64,000 bases of DNA from Berberis thunbergii (GCA_003290165.1 QNQO01009207.1:90115-154114); one strand, 5' to 3'. Positions 10,025-21,563 are shown, numbered from the stretch's first letter. A program made the numbers and translations. Notes: generated from the letters alone by a model not told the origin.

Positions 10025-10439
10025 TTTTTTTACCTGATCATGGGGGCTCCTGCGCACAATGGGCTGGAGGGGGTCCTGTGCATGTGTCTCAGTTGTTGGA
10101 TTTGATTTGACGACTCATATCAATTGGATGTGAAATGCCTTTTAATTCAAAGATTGGATCAAAATGGGAAACGAAAATTTCAGAAACAGAAGAGGGAGTT
10201 TTGGGCGGGAAACAGAATGTGAAGAAGAAGAAGAAGAGAGTCGATGTCTTTCATCCATCAATTTTTGGCGTCGATGTTCACTGTAAACACATTGTTTACT
10301 CGTAAACCAACACTCTCTGCTAATCAACCAATAAACCACTTGAAGAACGACTCCTTAGAATGGGAAATGGATGCTGGAAAGGCGTTTAATTGTGCTTGAG
10401 CGATTTGCAGATTTTGCAAAAAAAATTATAATGTGAAGG

Positions 10440-10740
10440 TGCCTGAATTTGCAGAATTTTCTGCTAAATTTTGTTGCTGAAATTTTTGCAAAGTTTGCAG
10501 ATTTATGTGCAAAATTTTGTTATAGCAGAATTTGCTGAATTTTTTGCTGAATTTGTTGCTGAATATTTTGCAAAATTTGCAGAATTGTTTTGCAAAATTT
10601 TGTTATAGCAGAATTTGCAGAATTGTTTTTCAGAATTCTTTGCTGCATTTTGTTGCAGAATTTGTTGCTGAAATTTTTGCAAAATTTTGTTATAGCAGAA
10701 TTTGCAGAATTGTTTTTCAGATTTTTTTGCAGAACATATA
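10440..10740. repeat. Imperfect tandem repeats rich in TTTGCAGAATT and TTGTTATAGC
   Basis: Units of roughly 50 bp built from TTGCAGAATT, TTGCTGAAATTTTTGC and AAAATTTTGTTATAGCAG recur about six times. The open frames on both strands here reflect the repeat only. Confidence 0.75.
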
Positions 10741-10990
10741 TAGCACAACCTGATTTATATATAGCACAACCTAATTTATATATAGATATAGCACAACCTG
10801 AAACTATAGGTTATGCATGCAACCATATAGCACATAGCACAACCTTATGCATGCAACCATGTAGCACAAACTGCTATTGCAACCATATATAGCAACCTGT
10901 ATGGTTTACAAAATAGAAACCTATACAGCAACCTGTATACAAAATAGCAACCATATATACAAAATAGCAACCTGTATGGTTTACAAAACC
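10735..10990. repeat. Short repeats of TATAGCACAACCT and CCATATATACAAAATAGC
   Basis: Repeated TATAGCACAACC, GCATGCAACCATATAGCAC and CAACCTGTATGGTTTAC words follow the previous array inside the same MULE. Confidence 0.65.
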
Positions 10991-11116
10991 TGTCAATTAC
11001 AAATTCATGGTGGAAAAACTTTTCCACCATGCTATTACAAACTTTTCCCAATCAAAACACATCTGAGCACTCCCATTCCAAATGTACTCAAAACCCAATC
11101 ATGCATAAAATTTCTA

Positions 11117-11399
11117 TCACATACCATCCAAAAGCTTAAAAAAGATGAGTACAAGAATCAATAAACCTACCACTAATGTACTGTTGATTAGGTCCCTTAT
11201 AAAAGACCAAAGGATCGTTGACTTGGCTTTCATCTCTTTGATAATGAGTTTGATCGCCACGACCCTCGGGAGCATTGTTTGGTTGTTCCACTTGCTCTCT
11301 TCTCGCCTCTTCTTCTCTTCTCGGCCTCTTGCTCTAATCTGTCTTCTTCTGATAGCTTCCACATTTCGTATGGTTTACAACGTACGCTTTGTATGCCAT
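11117..11399 (-). pseudogene. Internally deleted copy of the MULE-borne RNase H1-N gene
   Basis: The start reads MAYKAYVV (ATG at 11399) and then jumps to YEMWK. The middle of the hybrid-binding domain present in the 20022-20396 copy is therefore missing. The C-terminal part (acidic/basic linker, then a hydrophobic tail ending KLLDGM) follows in another frame. DNA identity with 20030-20410 is obvious on both flanks, including TTGACAAAAAA beyond the start. It lies in a MULE whose terminal repeats differ from those of the element holding the longer copy, and it points away from the right end in both cases. Confidence 0.6.
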
Positions 11400-12145
11400 T
11401 CCTGCATTGACAAAAAAATAACATCAAATTGAATAATTTAACCATTAAAATAAACAAATATAGAGTCAAGCACCTAAGCAAAATGTCTATTGTTGTCACA
11501 AAAGCATCCAAAAGACAACCACAACTCTGCAACCAGTGAACTTGCCACACATCATGAGTGCTTCATCCATAATGAATATCAAATTCTAATTTTAAAGACA
11601 ATCACAACTCTGCAGATTTTCTGTTTTCATTTTTTGAACTAGAATCATTGTCGTCTAACATTCTGCCACCTTCATAACCTTCTTGCTACCCATGACATCT
11701 GTGAAAATACTTTTAAGTGATGCTTTAAGCTAACCCTCTCACCTCACTACCTAAGTGTAGTAGTTGATCAATGTGTAAGGTTAACAATATTCAGTTTGGT
11801 ACTTGCCAAACTCATCCAGGTTGAACAAAGACAACACGGTAAACATATCGATTCGGGTTCAATATATCTCACAACTCACACCACAATGGAAACCAAAAGG
11901 CAACAACATAAATTTGTTTGAGGACTAGGAAACAAAAACTGGTATAACTTTCGTTATGAACTGTGTCCACTACCTTCTGATCCTTGGACAAATTTGGTGC
12001 ATAATTTGATAGTTTTCTCATAAAAGTGTCTACTTTCTCCTAATCACGTTGCATGCAAATTAGGCATTGCATGCAAGTATCAACAAGAGAACTATATTCT
12101 ACCATTCATAAAATAAATAAATCCCCAATATACTAAACCATCAAA

Positions 12146-12452
12146 CACTACACCAAATTGGCACTTTTGTAACATCTCTCAAAACAGTATCATTTTTAGA
12201 TGTTACAATTCACCAAACAATTTCAAATCAAAACTAAATTTAGTCAAAAAATGAAAAACAGTAACACAAAAAAATGATACAATAAGTTGGATCACCATGA
12301 ATAGTATCACTTTTATAATGATACTCTTCATGATGATACTATTATTGTATCATTTTATTTGTGAAAATGTGTAAAGTTGTTAGGTGAATTGTTACACTTT
12401 AAAAATGATACTGTTTTAGAGGGTGTTACAAAAATGCCAATATGGTGTAGTG
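12146..12452. mobile_element. CACTA-type MITE (307 bp) with hairpin structure
   Basis: It starts CACTACACCAAATTGGCA and ends with the inverted TGCCAATATGGTGTAGTG. AAA flanks both sides (12143-12145 and 12453-12455). The inverted repeats continue inward (TTTTGTAACA.., ATGATACT..) almost to the centre, so a transcript would fold into one long hairpin. It is non-coding and nested in the 10035-13420 MULE. Confidence 0.85.
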
Positions 12453-12789
12453 AAATGACCAACATTATTGGGAAGAATCTACAAATTATTAGACCAAACT
12501 CACATACACATTAATAAATTAGACCAAAACTCACATAAACATTGATTGGGAAAATAATAAAAACCGTAGAATTTATCCTCTGTATGGATATCTAAAAAAA
12601 AAAAAAAAAAAACAGAATGCAAAACCATTTCAGATCATACATGCCCATTTACTAACAATACTATCAATCTTTCATACAAAATGATAAAAATTGCTAACAA
12701 ATGATCTAATAATTTCTTACTAACGAAAGCAGAAGCAGAAGGAGAACATCAGTTGGAGGTGAACATCACTTACCCCTTTTCGAGCTTCA

Positions 12790-13190
12790 GTTGTCGAACT
12801 TCACCAGTACTTGAGCTTCTCCTTCAGTTCTCGAGCTTCTCCTCCAATTCTCCTTCTCGAGCGAACCCTCATCTTTCTCTTCCTCTCCCTCAGATCCCCT
12901 TCTCTTCCTCTTCCACTTTTTAGGTTCAAATCAGATCAAACCCTCATCTTCTTCTTCCTCAGATCGAACCCTCAGATCCCCTTAATCGAGCGAACCCTCT
13001 TCTTCTTCTTCTTCTTCCTATTCCTCTCCCTCAGATTCCCTTTCCTCTTCCTCTCCCTCGGATCCTCTTTCTCTTCTCTTCCTCTTCCTCTTCCTCTCTC
13101 TCTTCCTCTTTCCTCTTCCTCTTCCTCTTCCTCTCCCTCAGATCTAGATCGAGAATTAGTTTTTTTTTCAAAAGCTTGATTCCCCGAAAA
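12790..13190. other. CT-rich low-complexity leader inside the MULE right arm
   Basis: Repeated CTTCTCC, CCTCTTC and CCCTCAGATC words make up this stretch. The 122-codon open frame on + (12811-13179) is nearly all Ser, Leu, Pro and Phe and is a composition artefact. It may be the 5' leader of the minus-strand cargo gene. Confidence 0.5.
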
Positions 13191-13430
13191 CTCCCTCTCT
13201 ATTTGCAAAATTTTCATTCCCCAATTTGCCAAAATCTTTGAATTAAAACATATTTTTCCAATCCATAAATCTCAGCCGTCGAATCTGATCCGACAGTTGT
13301 AAGAGATTCAAAAGGAGCAAAAACTTTTAATTAAATATGCACTTCACATCTAATTGATATGAGACGTCGGATCAAATCCAACGGCTGAGACATGTGCGCA
13401 GGCAAGAGCCCCCTAGATCCTTTTTTTACC

Positions 13431-14083
13431 TCCCAGATGTTATTTAGAAGCAACATTATTAGAAAATTGGAATTTAGGTCCCTAGTTTTGTATCAACTTT
13501 TAGTTTGGGTCCTATATTTGTCTAGCTTTGGTCCTAGGTCCCAAGGCTACGTTGACCCCGTTAACCATCAACTTTTTCGTCCAGTAATTAAATAAATTTT
13601 AGTTTTTTTAAAATAAATTGACACCAGTATAAAGAAAGTCAGACTTTTAGTTGTATAGTTTGTACCAACTTTGTCTTTAGGTCTATATTTGTAATTAAAA
13701 CTTTAGTATTGTGCTAAGTCCATAAACCCAAACTGAGTCAGATACACTATACTCGTATGGATGTAAAGAGACTTGACGATCAACGTGGTCATGGGATCCT
13801 GAACCAAAGCTCGATAAATTGTGGGACCTAAAGTCTACAATTCCAAAATTATTAAACTAAACTTTACCATCAATTTCCAAATGCTTACTAGCGTCAATCA
13901 TCAAAACTGTTACTTTGGGTTTTCTAACCCTCTTCTTAAGTTGAGTACAAGTAGCTATATTCCCTACCCTCTTGCATTTCAGAACAAAATATTATCTCAC
14001 GTTATTAGGTAATTTTTGCAAGGTGTTAAGGGATCCACCATTCCCCAATCGGAGTTTATTATATTTTTTTTTGATATTTTGAT
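13431..14083. other. Unassigned sequence between two MULEs
   Basis: No gene is visible. The words TTTAGGTCCCTAGTTTTG and TTTGGGTCCTATATTTG (13472-13522) look like a short degenerate repeat, but no boundaries were found. Confidence 0.3.
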
Positions 14084-14092
14084 TAAGAGGTC

Positions 14093-15096
14093 CATTTGAT
14101 TTATCAAATATTATTTAGTGTGACAATATTACCCTTGATAAAGTTAAAGATCCAGATTTAATTTAAAACAAAAGTAAAACATCGAGATCACAACGTGTGT
14201 CACGACAATAGTTAATGGTCATGGTAAAAAGAAAATAACAATTTGAAATTGTCTTATTCTTCTCCATCGTCTCATCCTACCCTCCCCATCCTTGCAATTG
14301 AGTTCACCATATCTGCACCTGAATCTCATCATCTTTAAGCATTCACCATTTGCAATTGAACCACACCAGTCCCAACCCACCATTTCTCCAATTGAACCAA
14401 AACTCCAGACACCCACAATCTCCATAGTTCACACAAATCAATAACCTTGTTCAAAAGTTTTTTTTTCTTTCTTTCTGTTAAATCAATTTTCCAAAATGAA
14501 ACCAAACCCTAAATTTCTCCCTTAAATCCCAACGTTTCCTTTTACAAACTCTCAATAAGTCTCACTCTTTGGCTTCATAAACACATTTGCTTGCAATTAG
14601 AGAAACCCATATTCATATCTCCTCTACCACCACTTTGTCCTGTTTAATGCATGCTTCTTCCACTGCTCATGTCCGTAACTTTCCGATCACACACCCAACA
14701 TTCGCTCACATGTGTCCATCTATTCCTTATCATTTTCCATATCCACCATTCATGTCTTCTCTTTTTTCCCCTCCCATTTTCTTCCTCTCCTGACATTCGT
14801 ACCCCATCAAGAGCCTCCATCAATGTTCAGATGCGAACATGGTGGATTTAGTTGCAGGGACGGAGAGGGTAGGATACTAGGATGACACCCGTGGAGAAGA
14901 AGAAGACACTTTTAGAAATTTATTTTTTGTTTTTATCGTGACCATTAATAATTGCTCTCAAAACATGTTGTGATCTCGAGGTTCCCTGAGTCCATTAGAT
15001 CTCGTTGAGATTGACTTTTGTTTTAAATTAAAGCTGAATCTTTGATTTTAACAAGGGCAATATTGTCCCATTAAATTATCTTTGATAGTCAGATTG
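14093..15096. mobile_element. Non-autonomous MULE (~1.0 kb) with long inverted repeats
   Basis: The left arm (14093-14335) and the inverted right arm (15096-14800) share ATCAAA, GACAATATTRCCCTTG, AATTTAAAACAAAAGT, CGAGATCACAAC and TTAATGGTCA, then a CATCCTACCCTC block. Putative target duplications TAAGAGGTC and AAATAGGTT match at only 6 of 9 bases, so the exact ends are tentative. The interior has no transposase. The open frames on either strand (14219-14851) are not recognised. Confidence 0.65.
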
Positions 15097-15133
15097 AAAT
15101 AGGTTTAAAAATGAACCCTTATATAAATTATTA

Positions 15134-15540
15134 CAATTCTTCTAGGTATCGAGGGAGGGAACGAGGATGATCCCTCGCACGTGACTTTTTTGCGGGATTC
15201 AGCTCGTCCAGTTTTAGAGTGCGAAGATTTTTGGCTCCAAAGTGAAACTGGGTTTCCCTTCATGAGCATATGTTTCTCTCTGAATCGAAGAAATCCAAAG
15301 TTTTGACTCATTTCTCAGTGTTTCCCACAAACCCTAGATCTAGCAAAACTTCTCCTCCCTCGGCCCCTAGCAAAGTTCTCTTATCTGATTCTCTCTGAAT
15401 CGAAGAAATCGAAGTAAGTTCTTTTATCTGTTTCTCTCTGAATCAAAGAAATCGAAGTTGTTTCTCTCCCCATAGACGATATCTGGAGCATTAACTCCGG
15501 CGAAGTCAAAGAAATCTGCCTTTTCTCTCCACCTTGAATT
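15134..15540 (+). repeat. Left terminal inverted repeat and leader of the FAR1-type MULE
   Basis: Matches 21563-21030 in inverted orientation with small gaps and duplicated CTCTCTGAATC(G/A)AAGAAATC units. The element promoter should lie here. Confidence 0.8.
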
Positions 15541-16653
15541 TGAACATTAAGTTCATGTGTAATCGATTGTATATTTTTTGTCTCTATTTTATCCTTTTGT
15601 GTTTGTTTGTCTGTCTCACATGTAATCGAAGAAACAAACCAATATATTGATAGTGTTTGTTCGAAGAAACAAAACAATATATTCAATTTTTCTCAATAAC
15701 GTGAATATGAATTTCATAGAATATGTTATCTGATCCCAGTGGATATTAGATGTGTTGAACCATACTAAATTCTCTCCCTCGAATTCTTTCCTTTTATTTC
15801 GCTTTCTCTCAATTTAAAGGACCTGTTACCATTAACTTCATGGCAGTCGAGCACCCTTTTTTGGCTTTTCTTTCATTCTAAGGCTGAAAAGTTTTGTAGT
15901 TAAGAATTATAAAAATTTATCGTCCTCTTATCCCATAAAATGCTTTCGTTACATGTTTTCCATTTATATAACTTTTGTGATGTTTTTTTCTGCAACATGT
16001 TTCTACATGCAGGAGGTTCCTGGATCATCAGTTATAAAATCATTAGCCTCATTTATCCGTAAGCCAGGTTTTTCTTCAATGCCACAAGTTTACATAAAAG
16101 CATGTGCTGCTCTTTTGGTAGGCTAACATCTCTATCTTTTTTGTTCTCTTACGTTTTTCTGTTTGTCTGTCTTGATCTTTCTTTGAATGCCATAATTACT
16201 GAATATAGTTATTAAGGATCCTTTCACCATCTTTCAACAAGTTAGTGCTCTGGAATTTTTCATATTCAGAGCTTCTTTGAGATCATACAAAATCAGAAAA
16301 CCAATGAATTTTGCATCTTTCACCGTGAACTTGATGAATGCATACTTGTTTGATGAATGTATTTTGTATGTTTTGTATGATGCATTCACCGTGAACTCAT
16401 TGAATTTCACCGTGAACTTATATGTTTTGTATGATAACTCTAAATGTTTTGTGATTTCAACTCTACTTCAGAAGCATGGGTATATAATCAGAGTTTTCTA
16501 GTTATCTGTTTTTCTAATTAATGTTAGCCCTTCTGATCATGAGAATAACCCATTGTTCTGTAAATGATTGTATGCTACGAGTTATTGTAGTTTGATTTTT
16601 ATCTATGCTTCTATGTTTTAACCGATGTTGTATATTATAAACATATTTCAGGA

Positions 16654-18814
16654 ATGGATAGTGTAGAGGATAATGAATGTATGTTGTTGGAAGAAAATTC
16701 AGAAGTGTCGAGGGAACCTACAGAAGGGATGGAATTCATCAACCTTGATGAGTTCCAACGTTATTATCATGAATATGGTAATAAAAATGGATTTCCAGTG
16801 AAAGTAATGACTACCTAAAAAGATGTTGATGGAAAACCTATATTCATTCAGCTTTCATGTGGTCGGGCAGGGAAACCAAAAAGTAGAGCAAAAAATGTTG
16901 TGGGTTTGCGTGCGTCGAGAAAATGTGGTTGCCTGACTAAGATTAGAGCTCATATACGGCCTGATGGAACAATTGTAGTGAATAGAGTTACAGTTGATCA
17001 CAATCATCAGTTAAGCCCTAGTAAATCAAATTTTTTTCCAAAGAATAGAACTATGAGCTTGTATGTCAAGAAGAAGCTTGAATTTAATGATAGGGCAGAT
17101 ATTAGACCAAATAAGAGTTATTCGGCATGTGTGGTTGAAGCTGGTGGGCATGATATCGTGTCATTTTCCCAAAAAGATTGTTATAATTATTTGGACAAAA
17201 TGATGAAGTTGAGACTTGGTGAGGGGGATGCGATGGCACTTCATAACTCCTTCCAAAAAATGCAAGCTAATAATGCTGATTTCTTTTATATGATGGATTT
17301 GGATGATTAAGGTAGGTTGAAAAATATTTTTTTGGGCTGACGCATGGAGCAGAGCAGCTTACAAGGAGTTTGAGGATGTTGTTACTTTTGACACTACATA
17401 CTTAACAAATAAGTATGACATGCCTTTTGCTCCTTTTGTTGGCGTGAATCATCACGGTCAGTCAATTCTTTTGGGATGTGGATTGATATGTGGTGAGACG
17501 GTTGAAGAATTTGTTTGGCTTTTTCAAACTTGGCTCGTGTGTATGAATGGCAATGCTCCTTCTACTATAATCACTGATCAAGATAGGGCAATGAAGAAGG
17601 CCATTCAAATTGTATTTCCCAACACACAACACAGATGGTGCTTGTAGCATATTATGAAGAAGTTGCCCGAAAAGCTGTAAGGTTGCAATGAATATGAGGC
17701 GATCAAGTTCGCAATGCAAAGAGGAGTTTATGATTCCCCGTCTCATGAAGAGTTTAAAGAAAATTGGCATCGGTTTATTGATAAATATAATCAGGATGAA
17801 AATGATTGGTGGAGTGGATTATACTACGAAAGGATGCGTTGGGTGCTAGCATTTCAACGAAATACTTTTTGGGCGAGGATGTCTTCAACTCAAAGGAGTG
17901 AAAGCATGAATGTTTTTTTATGGTTATGTGAATTCAAAGACTCCTTTAAAGCAATTTGTAGAATAATATGAGAATGCACTACATAGTAAGGTCCAAAAGG
18001 AATCTGAAGAGGACTTCAAATGTTATAGCCGAAGGATTCCTTGCATTACTCCATATGCAATTGAAATAAAATTTTGGGATGCCTACACTACAAATAAATT
18101 CAGGGAGTTCCAAGAAGAGAAATAGCCAGGAATCCATGTTGTAGAATTGTCGGTGAAGCTATGGATGGGAGTGGCTTTCAATTGTACACTAGTACACAAG
18201 ACATGGTGATAAATGATAGGCAACGATCAGTCAATTTTATAGTCTCTTTTAATGTTGCCGACTTCGCCATCAAGTGTAATTGTCAATTGTTTGAGTTCAG
18301 GGGGATCTTATGCAAACATGTATTAAAAGTCTTGTTTGAAATAGGGATTCATGATATACCTGATAAATATGTTATTCAGAGGTGGAGGAAAGTTGTTAAG
18401 AGGGCTCATACAAAGGTGAAGATTATTTATTCAGATTGGGGAATGAAGCCTGAAAATGCGCGATTTGAAAAGATGTGCAATGCCTTCTATGAAATGGCTG
18501 ACTTCGCCGCTGAGGATGAAAAAAAGACATGCCAAGTTCAAGAATGGATTACTTTGAAGATGATGCAACTTACAAGGAGTCATGGTGATGAGCATGGTGA
18601 TTCACAGGGGTATTTGGAAGTGGCCACCACTACTGCTAGTTCTGCAATCCAAATTCATAGTCCATTAGAGATTCGTAGCAAAGGACGGCGGTCTAATTCA
18701 ATGATAAAATCTAGTGTTGAGAAGATATGTAAAAGGATACAAAAGAAAAAAAAAACAAGCAAAAGGATCAGGCCATTGAGACTAATCTGGTATGTTTTGC
18801 AATGTGTTTTATGA
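16654..18814 (+). pseudogene. FAR1/FRS-type MULE transposase, decayed
   Basis: From the ATG at 16654 the parts come in family order. First is a FAR1 DNA-binding region (EFQRYYHEYG, KCGCLTKIRAH, VDHNHQL). Next is the MULE DDE domain (DVVTFDTTYLTNKYDMPFAPF, GVNHHGQSILLGCGL, IITDQDRAMKKAI, NTQHRWCL). Last is a SWIM zinc finger (CNCQLFEFRGILCKHVLKVL) followed by IPDKYVIQRWRK. Breaks are in-frame TAA at 16816 and 17308, a one-base shift near 17328, TAG near 17645, TAA near 17678, another shift near 17915, a stop near 17967 and a stop near 18123. The last 218 codons from 18161 are open. It is expressed, if at all, only as fragments. Confidence 0.88.
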
Positions 18815-19140
18815 ATGTATATTTCTTAAGTCAAGAATAGTGATTAGTGACTTATATTTATACAAATGAATTTTGTAGGGTTTATAGTGTATGCCTTATG
18901 TTATGCCTCGTGAAAACAATGTGATGTCTCTTCAAAGCAATACACAGGTTTGTTTGTTATATTTACAAGGTATGAATCAGTGAGTATGCTTGACCACTTA
19001 TGATTTATGTGTTTTTTATCGTTAAGGATGATAATACGGAGTTAGCTCATATACAACCTGAAAGAATTGATCTTTTGTACTCGCTAGTGTCACAGGTACA
19101 TATTTTGTAATGTGTCTTTTGTATGTTTGTTCTTTGTAGG

Positions 19141-19184
<44 letters not shown>

Positions 19185-20021
19185 TTTTTAATATTTATTA
19201 TTAATTTTTGCAGCCGCTAGGTTCAACCAATGCAATGGACTATACATACCTTTGAAGATGATCAGGTAGGAAGGCAGAAATGGTCTGTGGGTCTGTGGAA
19301 GAAATGGTCTTTACAACCAGGTTTGGTTGTTTGTGATGTGTTTGTTTTGATGGTTTTGAAATGTGTTTTGAATGTCAGTCTTTATATTCAAAACACCGTG
19401 TTTGTTTGTTTGAGATGTGTTATGACTTGGAAGATGTATTTTGTATGTTTTGTATGATAATGGTGTTGTGTACAAGGTTTGACAGTCTTTTTGAGATGTG
19501 TTTGTATCAATTTACTGCAAATTCTTACTTTGTATCAATTTAAGCAATTCAGATTCAGTTTTTCAGATTCATTTATAGATTCATTTACTGCAAATTCTGA
19601 CTTTGTATCAATTTGAAGCAATTCAGATTCATTTATAGATTCATTTACTGCAAATTCTTACTATGTATCAATTTGAAGCAAAATGAATTCCAGATCAGCA
19701 TATTCAACAATTCAGATCAGCAATTCAGAAGAGGCTTACTGAATTGAATTCAGCAATTCAACTTTCAGATCAGCAATTCAACTTTCAGGAATTCAACAAT
19801 TCAACTTTCAACTTTCAGCAATTCAACTTTCAACTTTAAGCAATTTAGCAATTCAACTTTCAACTTTTAGCGATTCAATTCAGATCAGCAATTCAACTTT
19901 CAGATATGCTGATCAGAAGCAATTCAGCAATTCAGATAACCATCCAAAGTCATTTACATCCCTGAACAAATTCATTTACATCTCAAAATCATTTACATCT
20001 CTGAACAAATTCATTTACATC
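18815..20021. other. MULE interior without genes: (AT)n tract and AATTCA-rich repeats
   Basis: An (AT)n microsatellite lies at about 19146-19177. From about 19540 to 19930 short repeats built on CAATTCAACTTTCAG, AGATCAGCAATTC and AGATTCATTTA recur many times. Short plus-strand open frames at 19230-19543 are not recognised. Confidence 0.6.
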
Positions 20022-20396
20022 TCACATACCATCCAAAATCTTAAAAAACAAAAGTAAAAGAATCAATAAAACTACCACTAATATACTGTTGATTAGGTCC
20101 TTTGTAAAAGCCAAAGGATCATTGACTGGGGTTTCATGAGCTTGATCACCACAACCCTCATGGGCATTATTTGGTTGGTCCACTACATCTTCAGTGTTTG
20201 TTCTTGATTCGTATGTTCTTGACTGGTGCTCTCTTCTCGCCTCGTGCTCCTTCCACATTTCATAATCTTCGTAGGCTTCTTCAATTGAATTGTAGACAAC
20301 ACCCTTGTATCCGTTTATTTGTAGTGTGCAACTTGGCCATGTAACATAAACACCAGGAATATGCCCACGATAAACAACGTAAGCTTCATACGTCAT
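20022..20396 (-). CDS. Small MULE-borne protein with RNase H1 N-terminal (viroplasmin-like) domain
   Basis: This is an uninterrupted 124-codon frame. Residues 1-45 read MTYEAYVVYRGHIPGVYVTW, then INGYKGVVYNSIEEAYEDY. This fits the RNase H1 hybrid-binding/Cauli_VI fold (YxVxxGxxPGIYxxWxxCxxQVxGFxGAxxKxFxxxxEA), which binds RNA/DNA hybrids. Residues 45-98 are charged and low-complexity. Residues 99-124 are hydrophobic (LVVVLLILLLLFF), as in a tail anchor, unless this is unspliced intron read-through. No RNase H catalytic domain follows. The gene starts from the right arm of the MULE and converges on the transposase. A shortened homolog sits in the MULE at 10035-13420. Expression is unproven. 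Confidence 0.55.
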   Translation of the reverse strand: MTYEAYVVYRGHIPGVYVTWPSCTLQINGYKGVVYNSIEEAYEDYEMWKEHEARREHQSRTYESRTNTEDVVDQPNNAHEGCGDQAHETPVNDPLAFTKDLINSILVVVLLILLLLFFKILDGM

Positions 20397-21029
20397 TCCT
20401 GCGTTGACAAAAAATTAATATCAAGACCTTCTGTCACATAATCAAGGTATGAATCCTACCCTTTTCCTATATACACTTTGATGAGCTACAAGGACTTAAA
20501 GTAGTATACAAAACATCTCAAGAAAAACATACAAATTCTAGAACACTAACTTGTTGAAAGATGGTGAAAGATGCTCTGAATATGCAATTCATTTACTATT
20601 GAATGCATCAAGTTCATCAAAACATACAAAATACATTAATCACTGTGTTTATTCTCATAATTAGAGTTCAACAATAATTTCACTTCCCCTGCATCAAAAC
20701 ATAGAGTAATACATGCATCAGTATTTCATACGCAAGGTTAGTTCAACAATAATTTCACCTCCCAAACTCTATCCATGCTTTTAAGCCCATCTTGGCACTG
20801 CAATTTGATGAATAATAAATTAGCAAAGAATGGGGGTGTCTAGCAAAGAATGGGGGTGTTGCACAATCCCTGTATATCCCATACTTTAGTGGCAAGGGCA
20901 TACAATAAAATGCGTTGAGACATGATGCAATACTCACTGATGTTCGTCGATGAAGCTAAGAACAAATTTCATAAGTGGGCAAGCTAAGGGCATACAATAC
21001 TTACTGATTCATACCTTGTAAACTCACAG
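20397..21029 (-). other. 5' leader and probable intron of the RNase H1-N gene
   Basis: Non-coding. 20540-20640 is an inverted match to 16219-16390 (CTTTCACCATCTTTCAACAAG), so this leader mirrors that of the transposase gene. Confidence 0.5.
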
Positions 21030-21563
21030 ATTTGAGGGTGGAGAGAAAAGGAAAATTTCTTCGACTTCGCCGGAGTTAATGCTCCAGATTTCTTCTTTGA
21101 CTTCACTGATTTTTCTCTCCGAGATTTCTTCGATTTGCTAGGAGTCGAGGGAGGGAGGGGTCGAGGGAGCTTTGCTAGGAGAGAAACAACTAATTTTTCT
21201 TTCTGAGATTTCTTCGATTCAGAGATAAACAAATAAGAGAAAGGCTAGGGGTCGAGGGAGAAGAAACTTTGCTAGATCTAGGGTTTGTGGGAGAGACTGA
21301 GGGAGGGGTCGAGAAAGCTTTGCTAAGGGTCGAGGGAGAAGAGAAAGAGTGGGTGGTGATTTGCTAGATCTAGGGTTGTGTGGGAGAGACTGAGTTCTGG
21401 AGAGAAATAATCCCCAAAATTTTTAGATCTAGGGTTTGATTTGGAGCCAAAATTTTGGGATTTTCACTTTGGAGCCAAAAATTTTCGCACTCTAAAACTG
21501 GACGAGCTGAATCTCGCAAAAAAGTCACGTGCGAGGGAGCATCCTCGATACCTAGAAGAATTG
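21030..21563 (-). repeat. Right terminal inverted repeat of the FAR1-type MULE
   Basis: Inverted partner of 15134-15540, with an extra local duplication of a 'GGGTCGAGGGAG..AGCTTTGCTA' segment, so the arm is longer than the left one. Confidence 0.8.

Larger units (their letters stand above)
10035..13420. mobile_element. Non-autonomous MULE (3.4 kb) with perfect 10-bp target duplication
   Basis: The left end TGATCATGGGGGCTC and the inverted right end GGATCTAGGGGGCTC open terminal inverted repeats of about 180-230 bp, which share CTCATATCAATTRGATGTGAA and TTTTAATTCAAAGATT. TTTTTTTACC flanks the element on both sides (10025-10034 and 13421-13430). The interior has no transposase. It holds tandem repeats, a shortened RNase H1-N gene relic and a nested CACTA hairpin element. 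The Mutator superfamily is inferred from the TIR length and the 10-bp duplication. Confidence 0.85.
15134..21563 (+). mobile_element. MULE with FAR1-type transposase relic and RNase H1-N cargo gene (6.4 kb)
   Basis: The ends are inverted copies beginning CAATTCTTCTAGGTATCGAG and sharing CGCACGTGACTTTTTTGCG, CTCGTCCAGTTTTAGAGTGCG, CCCTAGATCTAGCAAA and GGAGCATTAACTCCGGCGAA. The flanking 9-bp sequences AAATTATTA (15125-15133) and AAATTGTTA (21564-21572) match at 8 of 9. A decayed FAR1/FRS-type transposase runs rightward, and a small ORF with an RNase H1 N-terminal domain runs leftward toward it. Patchy inverted similarity extends inward to about 16260 and 20540, so both transcripts begin in near-identical promoter/leader arms. 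Confidence 0.88.

Noticed and set aside
10440..10990. CRISPR-like array
   Set aside because: Units are contiguous and imperfect without unique spacers, in a plant transposon.
12811..13179. 122-codon Ser/Leu/Pro/Phe frame
   Set aside because: CT-rich microsatellite-like sequence; no start context or homology.
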